Part shown: piece after piece, positions 46,382 to 59,231 of the stretch
Layout of the letters: each line of letters opens with the position of its first letter
How positions within the stretch are numbered: the first letter of the stretch is position 1
Assembly (NCBI RefSeq): GCF_009362735.1
Contig: NZ_WHNP01000002.1
Coordinates: 126,491-190,490 of the forward strand
Source: Paraburkholderia franconis
Lineage (GTDB): Bacteria; Pseudomonadota; Gammaproteobacteria; Burkholderiales; Burkholderiaceae
DNA: 64,000 nucleotides
Direction: 5' to 3'
Position numbers and translations under genes: made by a program
The notes under the pieces: generated by a model
Databases searched by the model: none
What the model was told of the DNA's origin: nothing
Seen by the model: the letters and a program-made list of their open reading frames with translations, nothing else

Positions 46382-47608
46382 ATGCAAACCAATCTCGCCG
46401 ACTTCATTCGCAACACGCCCGACGGCGACGAAGCCGACGCCATCCTGCGCAAATGCGTGCATTGCGGCTTTTGCACCGCCACCTGCCCGACGTATCAACT
46501 GCTGGGCGACGAGCTCGACGGGCCGCGCGGCCGCATCTATCTGATCAAGCAGATGGTGGAAGGCGCGCCCGTCACGCGCAGCACGCAACTGCATCTGGAC
46601 CGCTGCCTCACGTGCCGCAACTGCGAATCGACCTGTCCGTCCGGCGTGCAGTACGGCAGGCTCGTCGAGATTGGCCGCAAGCTCACGGAAGAAAAGGTGC
46701 CACGGCCTTTCGGCCAGCGGCTGTTGCGCCGCATGCTCGCGAGCTTCGTGCCGAACAGCACGCTCTTCACGCCCGCGATGCGTATCGGCCAGCACTTCCG
46801 TCCGCTGCTGCCGAAGAAGCTGCGCGACAAGGTTCCGCAGCGGCAACGTCAGCTCGAATGGCCGACAGCCATGCATCCGCGCAAGATGCTGATGCTCGCG
46901 GGCTGCGTGCAGCCGTCGATGATGCCGAACGTCAACATCGCGACCGCACGCGTGCTGGACGCGCTCGGCATCCAGACCGTCATCGCGCCGGAAGCGGGCT
47001 GCTGCGGCGCGATCCGCCTGCACCTCGGCTATAACGACGAAGCGCTGGACGACGTGCGGCAGAACATCGACGCGTGGTGGCCGCATGTCGAACAGGGCGC
47101 CGAAGCGATCGTGATGAACGCATCCGGCTGCGGCGCGACCGTCAAGGAGTACGCGCACCTGATGCGCAACGATCCCGCTTACGCGGAGAAAGCGAAGCGC
47201 ATCGTCGAACTGACGCGCGACATCAGCGAAATCCTGCCCGACTTTGAAGAAGCGCTGACGCCGCTCACGCGCCGCCGCGCGATTCATACTGTCGCGTTTC
47301 ATCCGCCTTGCACGCTGCAGCACGGCCAGCAGATTCGCGGCAAGGTCGAACAGCTGCTGACGGCGCTCGGCATCGACGTCAGGCTGCCCGTCGACAGCCA
47401 CCTGTGCTGCGGTTCGGCCGGCACCTATTCGCTCACGCAACCCGCGCTGTCGTACGCGCTGCGCAACCAGAAGCTCGAAAAGCTGAAGGCGCAGGAACCG
47501 CAGATCATCGTCTCGGCAAATGTGGGCTGCATCGCGCATCTGCAAAGCGGAACCTCCACTCCTGTCGTGCATTGGATCGAACTCGTCGAGCACATGCTCG
47601 CGGCCTGA
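46382..47608 (+). CDS. glcF: glycolate oxidase iron-sulfur subunit GlcF
   Basis: Electron-transfer subunit that passes electrons from GlcDE to the quinone pool. The 408-residue protein has two 4Fe-4S motifs: C-V-H-C-G-F-C-T-A-T-C-P (about residues 25-36) and C-L-T-C-R-N-C-E-S-T-C-P (about 76-87). Two CCG cysteine-rich domains follow (G-C-C-G-A, then C-C-G-S-A-G). It starts 7 nt after glcE. Its stop codon is joined to a 13-bp tandem repeat. Confidence 0.95.
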   Translation: MQTNLADFIRNTPDGDEADAILRKCVHCGFCTATCPTYQLLGDELDGPRGRIYLIKQMVEGAPVTRSTQLHLDRCLTCRNCESTCPSGVQYGRLVEIGRKLTEEKVPRPFGQRLLRRMLASFVPNSTLFTPAMRIGQHFRPLLPKKLRDKVPQRQRQLEWPTAMHPRKMLMLAGCVQPSMMPNVNIATARVLDALGIQTVIAPEAGCCGAIRLHLGYNDEALDDVRQNIDAWWPHVEQGAEAIVMNASGCGATVKEYAHLMRNDPAYAEKAKRIVELTRDISEILPDFEEALTPLTRRRAIHTVAFHPPCTLQHGQQIRGKVEQLLTALGIDVRLPVDSHLCCGSAGTYSLTQPALSYALRNQKLEKLKAQEPQIIVSANVGCIAHLQSGTSTPVVHWIELVEHMLAA

Positions 47609-47659
47609 GCTTGTGTCCTGAGCTTGTGTCCTGTGTTTGTGTCCTGTGTTTGTGTCCTG
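47608..47659. repeat. four tandem copies of a 13-bp unit
   Basis: AGCTTGTGTCCTG twice (47608-47633), then TGTTTGTGTCCTG twice (47634-47659). The first unit begins with the last base of the glcF stop codon. The two pairs differ at the same two positions, so the array probably grew by duplication of a two-unit block or two successive duplications. It is a candidate variable-number repeat. Confidence 0.85.
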
Positions 47660-47696
47660 ATCGACAGCATCGCTTGCGGGCGATGCACGCGCAACC

Positions 47697-47741
47697 TGGC
47701 CATTCGGCCAGGTCGTGACGCATGGGAGGCGTCCGTATAAT
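47697..47741 (+). promoter_or_regulatory. TGGCC-ATTC-GGCCA element (copy 3) and TATAAT box before yggS
   Basis: CC-TGGCCATTCGGCCA-GG (core 47697-47710) is followed 25 nt on by a perfect TATAAT (47736-47741), 38 nt before the ATG at 47780. The same element stands 24 nt upstream of the hemH TATAAT. The -35 region is poor, so the element may be a regulator site. Confidence 0.5.
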
Positions 47742-47779
47742 TCGAATCGTCGCCCCCTCGCATCGGTAATCAACGTTTC

Positions 47780-48478
47780 ATGCCCGATCTCGCTCACAAC
47801 CTCGACGCAGTGCATCAGCGCATCGCCCTCGCCGCGCAGGCGGCGGGCCGCGATCCGCGTTCGATTGCGCTGCTCGCCGTCTCGAAGACGTTTCCCGCCG
47901 AAGACGTTCGCGCCGCCCATGCAGCGGGCCAGCACGCTTTCGGCGAAAACTACGTGCAGGAAAGCCAGACGAAAATCGAAGCGCTGTCCGATCTGCGCGC
48001 GTCGATCGAATGGCATTTCATCGGACCGCTGCAGTCGAACAAGACGCGCCCCGTTGCCGAACATTTCGACTGGGTGCATTCCGTCGATCGCCTGAAGATC
48101 GCGCAGCGGCTGTCCGAGCAGCGGCCCGACAACTTGCCGCCGCTCAATGTATGCCTGCAGGTCAATATCAGCGGCGAAGCATCGAAGAGCGGCGTGACGC
48201 CTGAAGAAGCGTTGCATGTCGCGCGCGAAATCGCGTCGCTGCCGAAGTTGCGGCTACGCGGCCTGATGGCGATTCCCGAACCAGCAGGCGATGTCGAACA
48301 GCAGCGCGCGCCGCATCGCGCGTTGCGCGAGCTGTTCGAAAAGCTGCGCGCGGAGGGTCTCGAATTCGACACGCTGTCGATGGGCATGTCGGGCGATCTC
48401 GAGGCAGCCGTGCTCGAAGGCGCGACGATCGTGCGTGTCGGCACGGCTATCTTCGGCGCCCGTGACTACTCTCACTAA
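47780..48478 (+). CDS. yggS: YggS family pyridoxal phosphate homeostasis protein (PLPBP)
   Basis: A 232-residue single-domain PLP protein with the alanine-racemase-like barrel. Its roles are PLP homeostasis and amino/keto-acid balance, not a known catalytic reaction. The PLP lysine lies in L-L-A-V-S-K-T-F-P (about residue 37); other marks are F-G-E-N-Y-V-Q-E, W-H-F-I-G-P-L-Q-S-N-K, S-M-G-M-S-G-D-L-E-A-A and R-V-G-T-A-I-F-G-A-R. It is followed 12 nt on by proC, the common yggS-proC pairing. Confidence 0.95.
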   Translation: MPDLAHNLDAVHQRIALAAQAAGRDPRSIALLAVSKTFPAEDVRAAHAAGQHAFGENYVQESQTKIEALSDLRASIEWHFIGPLQSNKTRPVAEHFDWVHSVDRLKIAQRLSEQRPDNLPPLNVCLQVNISGEASKSGVTPEEALHVAREIASLPKLRLRGLMAIPEPAGDVEQQRAPHRALRELFEKLRAEGLEFDTLSMGMSGDLEAAVLEGATIVRVGTAIFGARDYSH

Positions 48479-48490
48479 CTCCCGTACATC

Positions 48491-49306
48491 ATGAAAATTG
48501 CCTTCATCGGCGGCGGCAACATGGCCGCCGCACTCATCGGCGGTCTGATCAAGCGAGGCGTCGCGCCGTCGGACATTCGAGCCATCGATCCCAACGAAGA
48601 CGCGCGCAAGCGCAACGAACAGCAGTTCGGCGTCGGTACGAGCGCTTCGGCGGATGCATCGCTGAAATCGTTCGATGCCGTCGTGCTCGCCGTGAAGCCG
48701 CAGATCGTCAAGGACGTCGCGGCGGCGCTCGCGCCACATCTGTCGCCGTCTCAAGTCGTCATCAGCATCGTCGCGGGTATTCGCGGCGCGGACCTCACGC
48801 GCTGGCTCGGCGGTCACGCGCGCCTCGTGCGCACGATGCCGAACACGCCCGCGCTGATCGGCATGGGCGTGACGGGGCTGGTCGCGCTCGGCGGCGTCGA
48901 CGAAGCGGGACGCGCGCTGGCGTCGCAGGTGCTCGGCGCGGTCGGACAGACGGTATGGTTCGACGACGAAGCGAAGATCGATGCCGTAACGGCCATCTCG
49001 GGCAGCGGCCCCGCCTACGTGTTCTACTTCATCGAGGCCATGCAGGAAGCGGCGCGCCAGCTGGGCATGGACGACGAGCAAGGCCGCGCACTCGCCGTCG
49101 CGACGTTCACGGGCGCCGCGCAACTCGCCGCGCAATCGGGCGAGCCAGCAAGCGTGCTGCGCGAGCGCGTGACGTCGAAAGGCGGCACGACGGCGGCCGC
49201 GCTGGCGTCGTTCGAAGCGCAAGGCGTGAAGGACGCGATCGTGCGCGGCGCACTGGCCGCCGATGCGCGGGCTCGGGAAATGGGAGAGGAATTCGGCAAG
49301 CAATGA
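48491..49306 (+). CDS. proC: pyrroline-5-carboxylate reductase
   Basis: Last step of proline synthesis, NAD(P)H-dependent. The 271-residue protein has the dinucleotide motif I-A-F-I-G-G-G-N-M-A-A-A-L-I-G-G-L (residues 3-19), V-L-A-V-K-P-Q, R-T-M-P-N-T-P-A-L-I-G-M-G and A-I-S-G-S-G-P-A-Y. The family signature near the end is T-S-K-G-G-T-T-A-A-A-L. It is 12 nt after yggS and convergent with ubiA. Confidence 0.97.
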   Translation: MKIAFIGGGNMAAALIGGLIKRGVAPSDIRAIDPNEDARKRNEQQFGVGTSASADASLKSFDAVVLAVKPQIVKDVAAALAPHLSPSQVVISIVAGIRGADLTRWLGGHARLVRTMPNTPALIGMGVTGLVALGGVDEAGRALASQVLGAVGQTVWFDDEAKIDAVTAISGSGPAYVFYFIEAMQEAARQLGMDDEQGRALAVATFTGAAQLAAQSGEPASVLRERVTSKGGTTAAALASFEAQGVKDAIVRGALAADARAREMGEEFGKQ

Positions 49307-49393
49307 AGCCCCTTGCCGTTTGACTTAGGCCGACGCTACGGCACGATACCGACAACGCAATCGGCACCGCCGCAGCGCTTTATCGAAAGGCGT

Positions 49394-50257
49394 TCAGAAC
49401 GCCTGCGCTGCGTAATGCGCGGCAATACCGGCAAACAACGCGCCCCCCAGCCAGTTGTTATGCCGGAACGCGGCGAAGCACGGCATGCGCTCGCGGTCCT
49501 TGATTAGCGTGTAGTGGTACACGGCGCAACCGACAGCAGCGGCGAGGCCGATCCAGTACAGCACGCCGAAGCCGAGCATGATGCCGATGCCGACGTAGAT
49601 GCCGAGCGTGACCGCATAGCAGATCATGATCGCGAGCACGTCGAAGCGGCCGAATGTCAGCGCGGACGTGCGTATGCCGATCTTGATGTCGTCGTCGCGA
49701 TCGACCATCGCATACTCGGTGTCGTACGCGACAGACCAGAATACGTTCGCAAGCAGCATCGCCCACGCGAGCAGCGGCACCTGGTTCTGTATCGCGGCGA
49801 ACGCCATCGGAATGCCGAAGCCGAACGCTATGCCCAGATACGCCTGCGGAATCGCGAAGAAGCGCTTCGTGAACGGATATGTGCCCGCGACGAACAGCGC
49901 CGCCACCGACAACTCCTTCGTCAGCGTATTGAGCGGCAGGATCAGCAGGAACGCGAGCAGCGACAGCCCAACCGCCAGCGCCACTGCTTCCCACGCCTTG
50001 ATCTTGCCTGACGTGATCGGCCGGTTTTCGGTGCGCTTCACGTAGCGGTCGAAATCGCGGTCCGCGTAGTCGTTGATCGCGCAGCCGGCCGAGCGCATCA
50101 GCACCGTGCCGATCGTGAAGATCACCAGCAGCGACAACGACGGATGGCCGTCGGAAGCAATCCACAGCGCGTTGAGCGTCGGCCACAGCAGCAGCAGGCT
50201 GCCGATCGGCTTGTCCATGCGGACAAGGCGCAGATAAAGCGGGAGTCGGGCGAACAT
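49394..50257 (-). CDS. ubiA: 4-hydroxybenzoate octaprenyltransferase
   Basis: Attaches the polyprenyl tail to 4-hydroxybenzoate in ubiquinone synthesis. It is an integral inner-membrane enzyme of 287 residues with about eight hydrophobic segments. Both Asp-rich motifs are present: [10 protein letters not shown] (about residues 63-72) and [17 protein letters not shown] (about 183-199). ATG 50257 is taken since [14 protein letters not shown] follows at residue 14; the frame is open to 50392. Confidence 0.96.
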   Translation of the reverse strand: MFARLPLYLRLVRMDKPIGSLLLLWPTLNALWIASDGHPSLSLLVIFTIGTVLMRSAGCAINDYADRDFDRYVKRTENRPITSGKIKAWEAVALAVGLSLLAFLLILPLNTLTKELSVAALFVAGTYPFTKRFFAIPQAYLGIAFGFGIPMAFAAIQNQVPLLAWAMLLANVFWSVAYDTEYAMVDRDDDIKIGIRTSALTFGRFDVLAIMICYAVTLGIYVGIGIMLGFGVLYWIGLAAAVGCAVYHYTLIKDRERMPCFAAFRHNNWLGGALFAGIAAHYAAQAF

Positions 50258-50343
50258 GGCGGTGCGCAGAAATACGGATCCCCGTATTCTAGAGCAGCGC
50301 GTGAGAGAAGCCCGACCAGACACGCACGCACGGAAAAGGCGAC

Positions 50344-50377
50344 AAAAAAGCCCGACAGGCTTGCACCCATCGGGCTT
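50344..50377 (-). terminator. intrinsic terminator after dps
   Basis: Read on the minus strand, AAGCCCGA (50370-50377) pairs with TCGGGCTT (50348-50355), followed by a T-run (the A-run at 50344-50349 on the plus strand). It lies 62 nt after the dps stop. Confidence 0.85.
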
Positions 50378-50438
50378 CACGTTCACCTGCACAGGCCAAC
50401 GGCACGTCGAGCCGCGCCAGATGGCCCGCCAAAGCGGA

Positions 50439-50927
50439 TTACGCCAGCATCGAACGCAGCATCCACGCGTTCTTTTCGTGCGTCTGCATGCGCTGCGTCA
50501 GCAGGTCGGCTGTCGGCTCGTCGTTGGCGGCGTCCGTCACCGGGAAAATTGCGCGCGCGGTGCGCACGACGGCTTCCTGCCCTTCCACCAGCTGGCGGAT
50601 CATGTCTTCAGCGGCGGGCACGCCGTCCGCTTCGGCGATCGACGACAGCTTCGCGAATTCCTTATAGCTGCCCGGCGCCGCGACGCCCAGAGCGCGAATG
50701 CGCTCGGCGATCAGATCGACGGCGGCGGCCAGTTCCGTGTACTGCGTCTCGAACATCAGATGCAGCGTGTTGAACATGGGACCCGTCACGTTCCAGTGAA
50801 AATTGTGGGTCTTCAGATAAAGCGTGTACGTATCGGCGAGAAGGCGCGACAGGCCTTCTGCGATCTTCTTGCGATCCTTGTCGCTGATACCAATGTTGAC
50901 GTGCGGTACGGCTTCTTTCTTGGCCAT
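50439..50927 (-). CDS. dps: Dps family DNA-binding ferritin-like protein
   Basis: A 162-residue mini-ferritin that stores iron using peroxide and shields DNA in stress. The ferroxidase ligands are visible in [14 protein letters not shown] (about residues 39-52) and [20 protein letters not shown] (about 59-78). A Lys-rich N-terminus (MAKKEAVPH) could bind DNA. A GGAG precedes the ATG. It shares a strand with the catalase and oxyR genes, forming a peroxide-defence cluster likely under OxyR control (inference). Confidence 0.95.
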   Translation of the reverse strand: MAKKEAVPHVNIGISDKDRKKIAEGLSRLLADTYTLYLKTHNFHWNVTGPMFNTLHLMFETQYTELAAAVDLIAERIRALGVAAPGSYKEFAKLSSIAEADGVPAAEDMIRQLVEGQEAVVRTARAIFPVTDAANDEPTADLLTQRMQTHEKNAWMLRSMLA

Positions 50928-51100
50928 GACGACTCCTTCTAAGAGTGATACGAACCTGTCTGCATGCCCGGACTTGCATGTGTGCAGCCCGTCAACGCTC
51001 GAACGTCCGCCAGTTTATCTTAGAAATGGCATGAGTTCGCGCGACGCAATACCTCGCCGATGCGGCTGTAGGGACCGCAGATGGGCATGCGTGCAGTTTG

Positions 51101-51259
51101 TCATCGGCTGATTGCGTGCAGCAGATTCGCGACCATCACCGCGTACCCGCTGCTGACGATCGCGAGCCCCGCGAGCCTCTGAAAAAGCGTGGGGCCGCGC
51201 ACCTGTTGCGCCACACTGCCGGCGCTATGGCCGACTGCGTTCATCACCATCTGAACCAT
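51101..51259 (-). CDS. predicted 52-residue protein between dps and catalase
   Basis: An ATG at 51259 with the strong Shine-Dalgarno AGGAGA 7 nt upstream opens a 52-codon frame ending in TGA. The product (MVQMVMNAVGHSAGSVAQQV, then a Gly-Pro-Thr-Leu-Phe segment) has a C-terminal hydrophobic helix, LAGLAIVSSGYAVMVANLLH, that could be a membrane anchor. I recognise no family. It lies inside the dps-catalase oxidative-stress cluster, on the same strand, directly downstream of the hairpin-repeat block. A TAAGAT box (51017-51022) lies between it and dps. Confidence 0.5.
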   Translation of the reverse strand: MVQMVMNAVGHSAGSVAQQVRGPTLFQRLAGLAIVSSGYAVMVANLLHAISR

Positions 51260-51270
51260 GATCTTTCTCC

Positions 51271-51476
51271 TGTCGACCAGAGTTGGTGCGTTAGCGCCTT
51301 ACTCTGGTCCCATGCAAGGCTGTCGACCAAAGTTGGCGCGTTAGCTTGCCGGCTGGAGTTAGTGCTTTAGCACTTACTCCAGCCCCATGCAGAGCACTTA
51401 CTCTGGTCCCATGCAAGGCTGTCGACCAGAGTTGGCGCGTTAGCGCTTGCTCCCGTCCCATGCATTACTCTGGTCC
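51271..51476. repeat. tandem hairpin-repeat block
   Basis: Roughly 50- to 70-bp units repeat between the catalase and the 52-codon ORF. Unit 1 has the stem GACCAGAGT/ACTCTGGTC (51275-51283, 51301-51309) with inner stem GGTGC/GCGCC around GTTA. Unit 2 starts as another GACCA half and then has a different stem, GGCTGGAGT/ACTCCAGCC (51351-51359, 51376-51384), with inner stem AGTGC/GCACT around TTTA. A right half-unit follows (51392-51421), then unit 3 (51424-51460, degenerate 3' arm) and a last right arm (51466-51476). Units are joined by CCCATGCAAGGCTGTC. The repeats contain no coding sequence that I can support. Confidence 0.85.
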
Positions 51477-51529
51477 GCAACATCGTTGCCTTAATGCGGG
51501 CGCCTCAATCACTACTCGCCCGCTCCACC

Positions 51530-52978
51530 TCACTTCGCCTTCGCGAGCGCCTCGATGGCCGCGACCACGCCGTCCGCATACGCCGGATCGATCTTGCGGA
51601 AGTGCTCGACCTGGCGCGCGACGATGTCCGCCGGCACGCCCTCGATCGCCCGCGCGATGTTGGCGAAGAGACGCTCGCGTTCACCTGCATCGAAGATCCG
51701 GAAAAGGGCTGCCGGCTGGCTGTAGTAGTCCTCGTCCTCACGATGGTTGTAGCGATCGACGTTGCCCGCCGCGAGCGGCGGCTCGATCGCGTTGCGGTCC
51801 TGCGCGAAGTCGCCGAAGCGGTTCGGCTCATAGTTCACGTTGCCGCCGAGGTTGCCGTCGGTGCGCATGCCGCCGTCGCGATGGAACGAGCGCGCATTCG
51901 GCGCACGCGACGCGTTCACGGGAATCAGATGGTGATTCACGCCAAGGCGATAGCGCTGCGTGTCGCCGTACGAGAACAGGCGGCCCTGCAACAGACGATC
52001 CGGCGAGAAGCCGATACCCGGCACCACATTGGCCGGCGTGAACGCGGCCTGCTCGACGTCCGCGAAGTAATTCTGCGCGTTGCGGTTCAGCTCGATCACG
52101 CCGACGTCGATCAGCGGATAGTCCTTGTACGGCCATACCTTCGTGATGTCGAACGGGTTGTAGCGATACGTCGCTGCATCCGCTTCGGGCATCACCTGAA
52201 TCTGAAAGCGCCACTTCGGGAAGTTGCCGCTATCGATCGCCCCGATCAGGTCGCGCTGCGCGCTTTCGCGGTCGCTTGCGACAACCTGTGCGGCTTCTTC
52301 GTCGGTGTAGTTCTCGATGCCTTGCATCGACTTGAAGTGGAACTTCACCCAGAAGCGCTCGTCGTTCGCGTTGGTGAACGAGAACGTGTGCGAGCCGAAG
52401 CCGTGCATCTGCCGATAGTTCTTCGGAATGCCGCGATCGCTCATCACGATCGTCACCTGATGCAGCGACTCCGGATGACGCGAGAAGAAGTCCCACGCGT
52501 TCGTTGCGCTGCGCATGTTCGTGTACGGATCACGCTTTTGCGTGTGAATGAAGTCCGGAAACTTCAACGGATCGCGGATAAAGAACACGGGCGTGTTGTT
52601 GCCGACCACATCCCAGTTGCCCTCTTCCGTGTAGAACTTGATCGAGAAGCCGCGCACGTCGCGTTCGGCGTCGGCGGCGCCGCGCTCGCCCGCAACCGTC
52701 GAAAAGCGCATGAAAAGCGGCGTTTCCTTGCCGACTTCCGAGAACACCTTGGCCTTCGTATAGCGCGAGATGTCGTGCGTCACCGTCAACGTGCCAAACG
52801 CGCCCGAACCCTTCGCGTGCACGCGGCGCTCGGGAATCACTTCACGGTCGAAGTGCGCGAGCTTTTCGATCAGCCACACGTCCTGCAACGCGACGGGCCC
52901 GCGCGGGCCGGCTGTCAACGAGTTCTGGTTGTCGGCAACGGGTGCGCCCGAGGCGGTCGTGAGATTGCGTTCAGACAT
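51530..52978 (-). CDS. monofunctional haem catalase (small-subunit, clade 3 type)
   Basis: Dismutates hydrogen peroxide. The 482-residue protein has the catalytic His motif [12 protein letters not shown] (about residues 51-62) and [12 protein letters not shown]. The distal Asn lies in V-G-N-N-T-P-V-F-F, and the haem-ligand tyrosine in [10 protein letters not shown] (about 340). ATG 52978 has AAGGAGA upstream. Length matches the KatA/KatB group, not the large KatE type. It is preceded by a 44-codon ORF and oxyR on the same strand. Confidence 0.96.
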   Translation of the reverse strand: MSERNLTTASGAPVADNQNSLTAGPRGPVALQDVWLIEKLAHFDREVIPERRVHAKGSGAFGTLTVTHDISRYTKAKVFSEVGKETPLFMRFSTVAGERGAADAERDVRGFSIKFYTEEGNWDVVGNNTPVFFIRDPLKFPDFIHTQKRDPYTNMRSATNAWDFFSRHPESLHQVTIVMSDRGIPKNYRQMHGFGSHTFSFTNANDERFWVKFHFKSMQGIENYTDEEAAQVVASDRESAQRDLIGAIDSGNFPKWRFQIQVMPEADAATYRYNPFDITKVWPYKDYPLIDVGVIELNRNAQNYFADVEQAAFTPANVVPGIGFSPDRLLQGRLFSYGDTQRYRLGVNHHLIPVNASRAPNARSFHRDGGMRTDGNLGGNVNYEPNRFGDFAQDRNAIEPPLAAGNVDRYNHREDEDYYSQPAALFRIFDAGERERLFANIARAIEGVPADIVARQVEHFRKIDPAYADGVVAAIEALAKAK

Positions 52979-53043
52979 ATCTGTTCTCCTTGCGAGTTCA
53001 GGCGAATGCCGTCCTGGGGAATTCGAGTAAGAGGAAAAGCGTT

Positions 53044-53178
53044 TCAGGCGGCCAGCGCGCGATCCACCAGCAACACGAACGCGACAGTCCTGAAACTGGA
53101 CGCGGCATTCACGGCCGGGGCCGCTTGCTGCGGCGACGGGGAAACAGACTGGATCGGCGACGACGTAGATGGCTGCAT
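53044..53178 (-). CDS. predicted 44-residue protein upstream of catalase
   Basis: ATG 53178 has a near-perfect Shine-Dalgarno (GGAGGA) and opens a 44-codon frame. The product is Ser/Pro/Gln-rich at first ([18 protein letters not shown]) and ends in a short hydrophobic helix ([16 protein letters not shown]). It lies 65 nt before the catalase ATG, downstream of the putative OxyR-type box, so both would be on one mRNA. I do not recognise it. It could be a small protein or an upstream ORF affecting catalase translation. Confidence 0.5.
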   Translation of the reverse strand: MQPSTSSPIQSVSPSPQQAAPAVNAASSFRTVAFVLLVDRALAA

Positions 53179-53227
53179 GATTCCTCCGGTTTGTTGTGAC
53201 GGATCTCGGCGACCCACGGAGGAAAGT

Positions 53228-53259
53228 TTATTAAAAACTATCAAATACGACGATTTGAT
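53228..53259 (-). promoter_or_regulatory. LysR-type palindrome and -10 upstream of the 44-codon ORF and catalase
   Basis: ATCAAAT-ACGACG-ATTTGAT (53240-53259) is a perfect 7-bp inverted repeat of the T-N11-A kind bound by LysR-type regulators. On the minus strand it lies just upstream of a TAATAA (53228-53233), with no good -35, as at activator-dependent promoters. Since oxyR is the adjacent gene, OxyR is the likely ligand (inference). The whole stretch 53220-53280 is unusually AT-rich. Confidence 0.55.
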
Positions 53260-53352
53260 TAATTTTATGCATTCAATAGTCTCCGCCTCATGCAGAAGGC
53301 GGTGGCAGGCGGACTGGCGCATCCCGAAGACCGGGATGCACCGGCAAAGCGG

Positions 53353-54312
53353 TTAGTTGACGGCAGCGGGCAGATCGAGCTTCTTCACGCCCGGCAGATC
53401 GCACGCGGCGACGGCGTCGCAGATCGCGTCGATGGCGGGCATCCGCGTGAAGCTCTTGCGCCATGCGAGCACGACGCGGCGGTCCGGCACCGGGTCGTCG
53501 AACGGCACGTAGCTGAGCAGCCCCGAATCGACGCCGCCCGCGTGCGCCTTCACTTCATGCACCGACATGCGCGGCAGCACCGTAATGCCGACGCCGCTCG
53601 CGACCATATGCCGGATCGTTTCCAGCGACGAGCCTTCGAACGTCTTCTGGATGCCGTCGGCGTTCTGCGAAAAGCGCATCAGCTCCGGACACACGCCGAG
53701 CACGTGATCGCGGAAGCAGTGACCGCTGCCGAGCAGCAGCATCGTTTCCTGCTTGAGGTCGGTCGGATCGATCTTGTGGCGCGACTCCCACGCGTGGCCC
53801 GACGGCAGCGCGACGACGAACGGCTCGTCGTACAGCGGACGCAGCATCAGACCCGTTTCCGGGAACGGCAGCGCCATGATCGCGACGTCGATCTCGCCTT
53901 GCTTGAGCAGTTCGATCAGCTTGAGCGTGTAATTTTCCTGCAGCATCAGCGGCATCTGCGGGACGCGCTTGATCATCTGCTTGACGAGCGTGGGCAGCAG
54001 GTACGGTCCGATCGTGTAGATGACTCCGAGGCGCAGCGGCCCGACGAGCGGGTCCTTGCCCTGCTTCGCGATTTCCTTGATCGCGAGCGTCTGTTCGAGC
54101 ACGCGTTGCGCCTGCGTGACGATCTGCTCACCAATCGGCGTGACGCTGACTTCGCTCGTGCCGCGTTCGAAAATCTGCACGTTCAGTTCGTCTTCGAGCT
54201 TCTTGATCGCGACCGACAGCGTCGGCTGGCTCACGAAACACGCTTCCGCCGCTCGGCCGAAATGGCGCTCGCGGGCAACGGCGACGATATATTTCAGTTC
54301 TGTGAGGGTCAT
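53353..54312 (-). CDS. oxyR: hydrogen peroxide-sensing LysR-type regulator OxyR
   Basis: A 319-residue LysR-type activator. The N-terminal winged HTH is M-T-L-T-E-L-K-Y-I-V-A-V-A-R-E-R-H-F-G-R-A-A with S-Q-P-T-L-S-V-A-I-K-K-L-E. The redox cysteines are both present in G-S-G-H-C-F-R-D-H-V-L-G-V-C (about residues 199 and 208, as in E. coli OxyR), identifying it as OxyR. ATG 54312 is chosen; 22 more upstream codons are open. It lies upstream of the catalase on the same strand and 112 bp from recG. Confidence 0.95.
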   Translation of the reverse strand: MTLTELKYIVAVARERHFGRAAEACFVSQPTLSVAIKKLEDELNVQIFERGTSEVSVTPIGEQIVTQAQRVLEQTLAIKEIAKQGKDPLVGPLRLGVIYTIGPYLLPTLVKQMIKRVPQMPLMLQENYTLKLIELLKQGEIDVAIMALPFPETGLMLRPLYDEPFVVALPSGHAWESRHKIDPTDLKQETMLLLGSGHCFRDHVLGVCPELMRFSQNADGIQKTFEGSSLETIRHMVASGVGITVLPRMSVHEVKAHAGGVDSGLLSYVPFDDPVPDRRVVLAWRKSFTRMPAIDAICDAVAACDLPGVKKLDLPAAVN

Positions 54313-54424
54313 TGGGGACCAATCAGGGCGATAGATTCGATAGGTTTCTGTTATACACCTATGGGGCCAATTCGCCAACCTTCAAGAGTGACGCGGCGCG
54401 GAAGCGCTTCCCCGTCAAGCCTCG

Positions 54425-56647
<2,223 letters not shown>

Positions 56648-56884
56648 GAGTCGCTTCGCAAGTACAATATCGGCTTCAGAAGTTTCGCGGCCAGCGCGCG
56701 CCTGCCGGGCGCGCATGCATGGCCGCTGCGGCAATGTCCCGCAATCATAGCCGCTCGACGGCCGCTGGCGCACCCGCTATGGATCGAGTCGTCGATCCCG
56801 TCGCCGGTCCGGCTTCGTTCCAGCTTTGTCCCGTCCGAGACGGCAATCCAGTTTCTATCGCATCAGCGCATCACATCAGTCCGC

Positions 56885-59231
<2,347 letters not shown>

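Noticed and set aside
47740..47770. TTCGAATC resembling a tRNA T-loop
   Set aside because: No matching acceptor, D or anticodon arms around it; it is part of the yggS promoter region.
51351..51384. GGAGTTAGTGCTTTAGCACTTACTCC looked like an HrcA CIRCE element
   Set aside because: CIRCE is TTAGCACTC-N9-GAGTGCTAA with the half-sites in the opposite order. Here AGTGC and GCACT face each other across 4 nt as part of a repeat hairpin.
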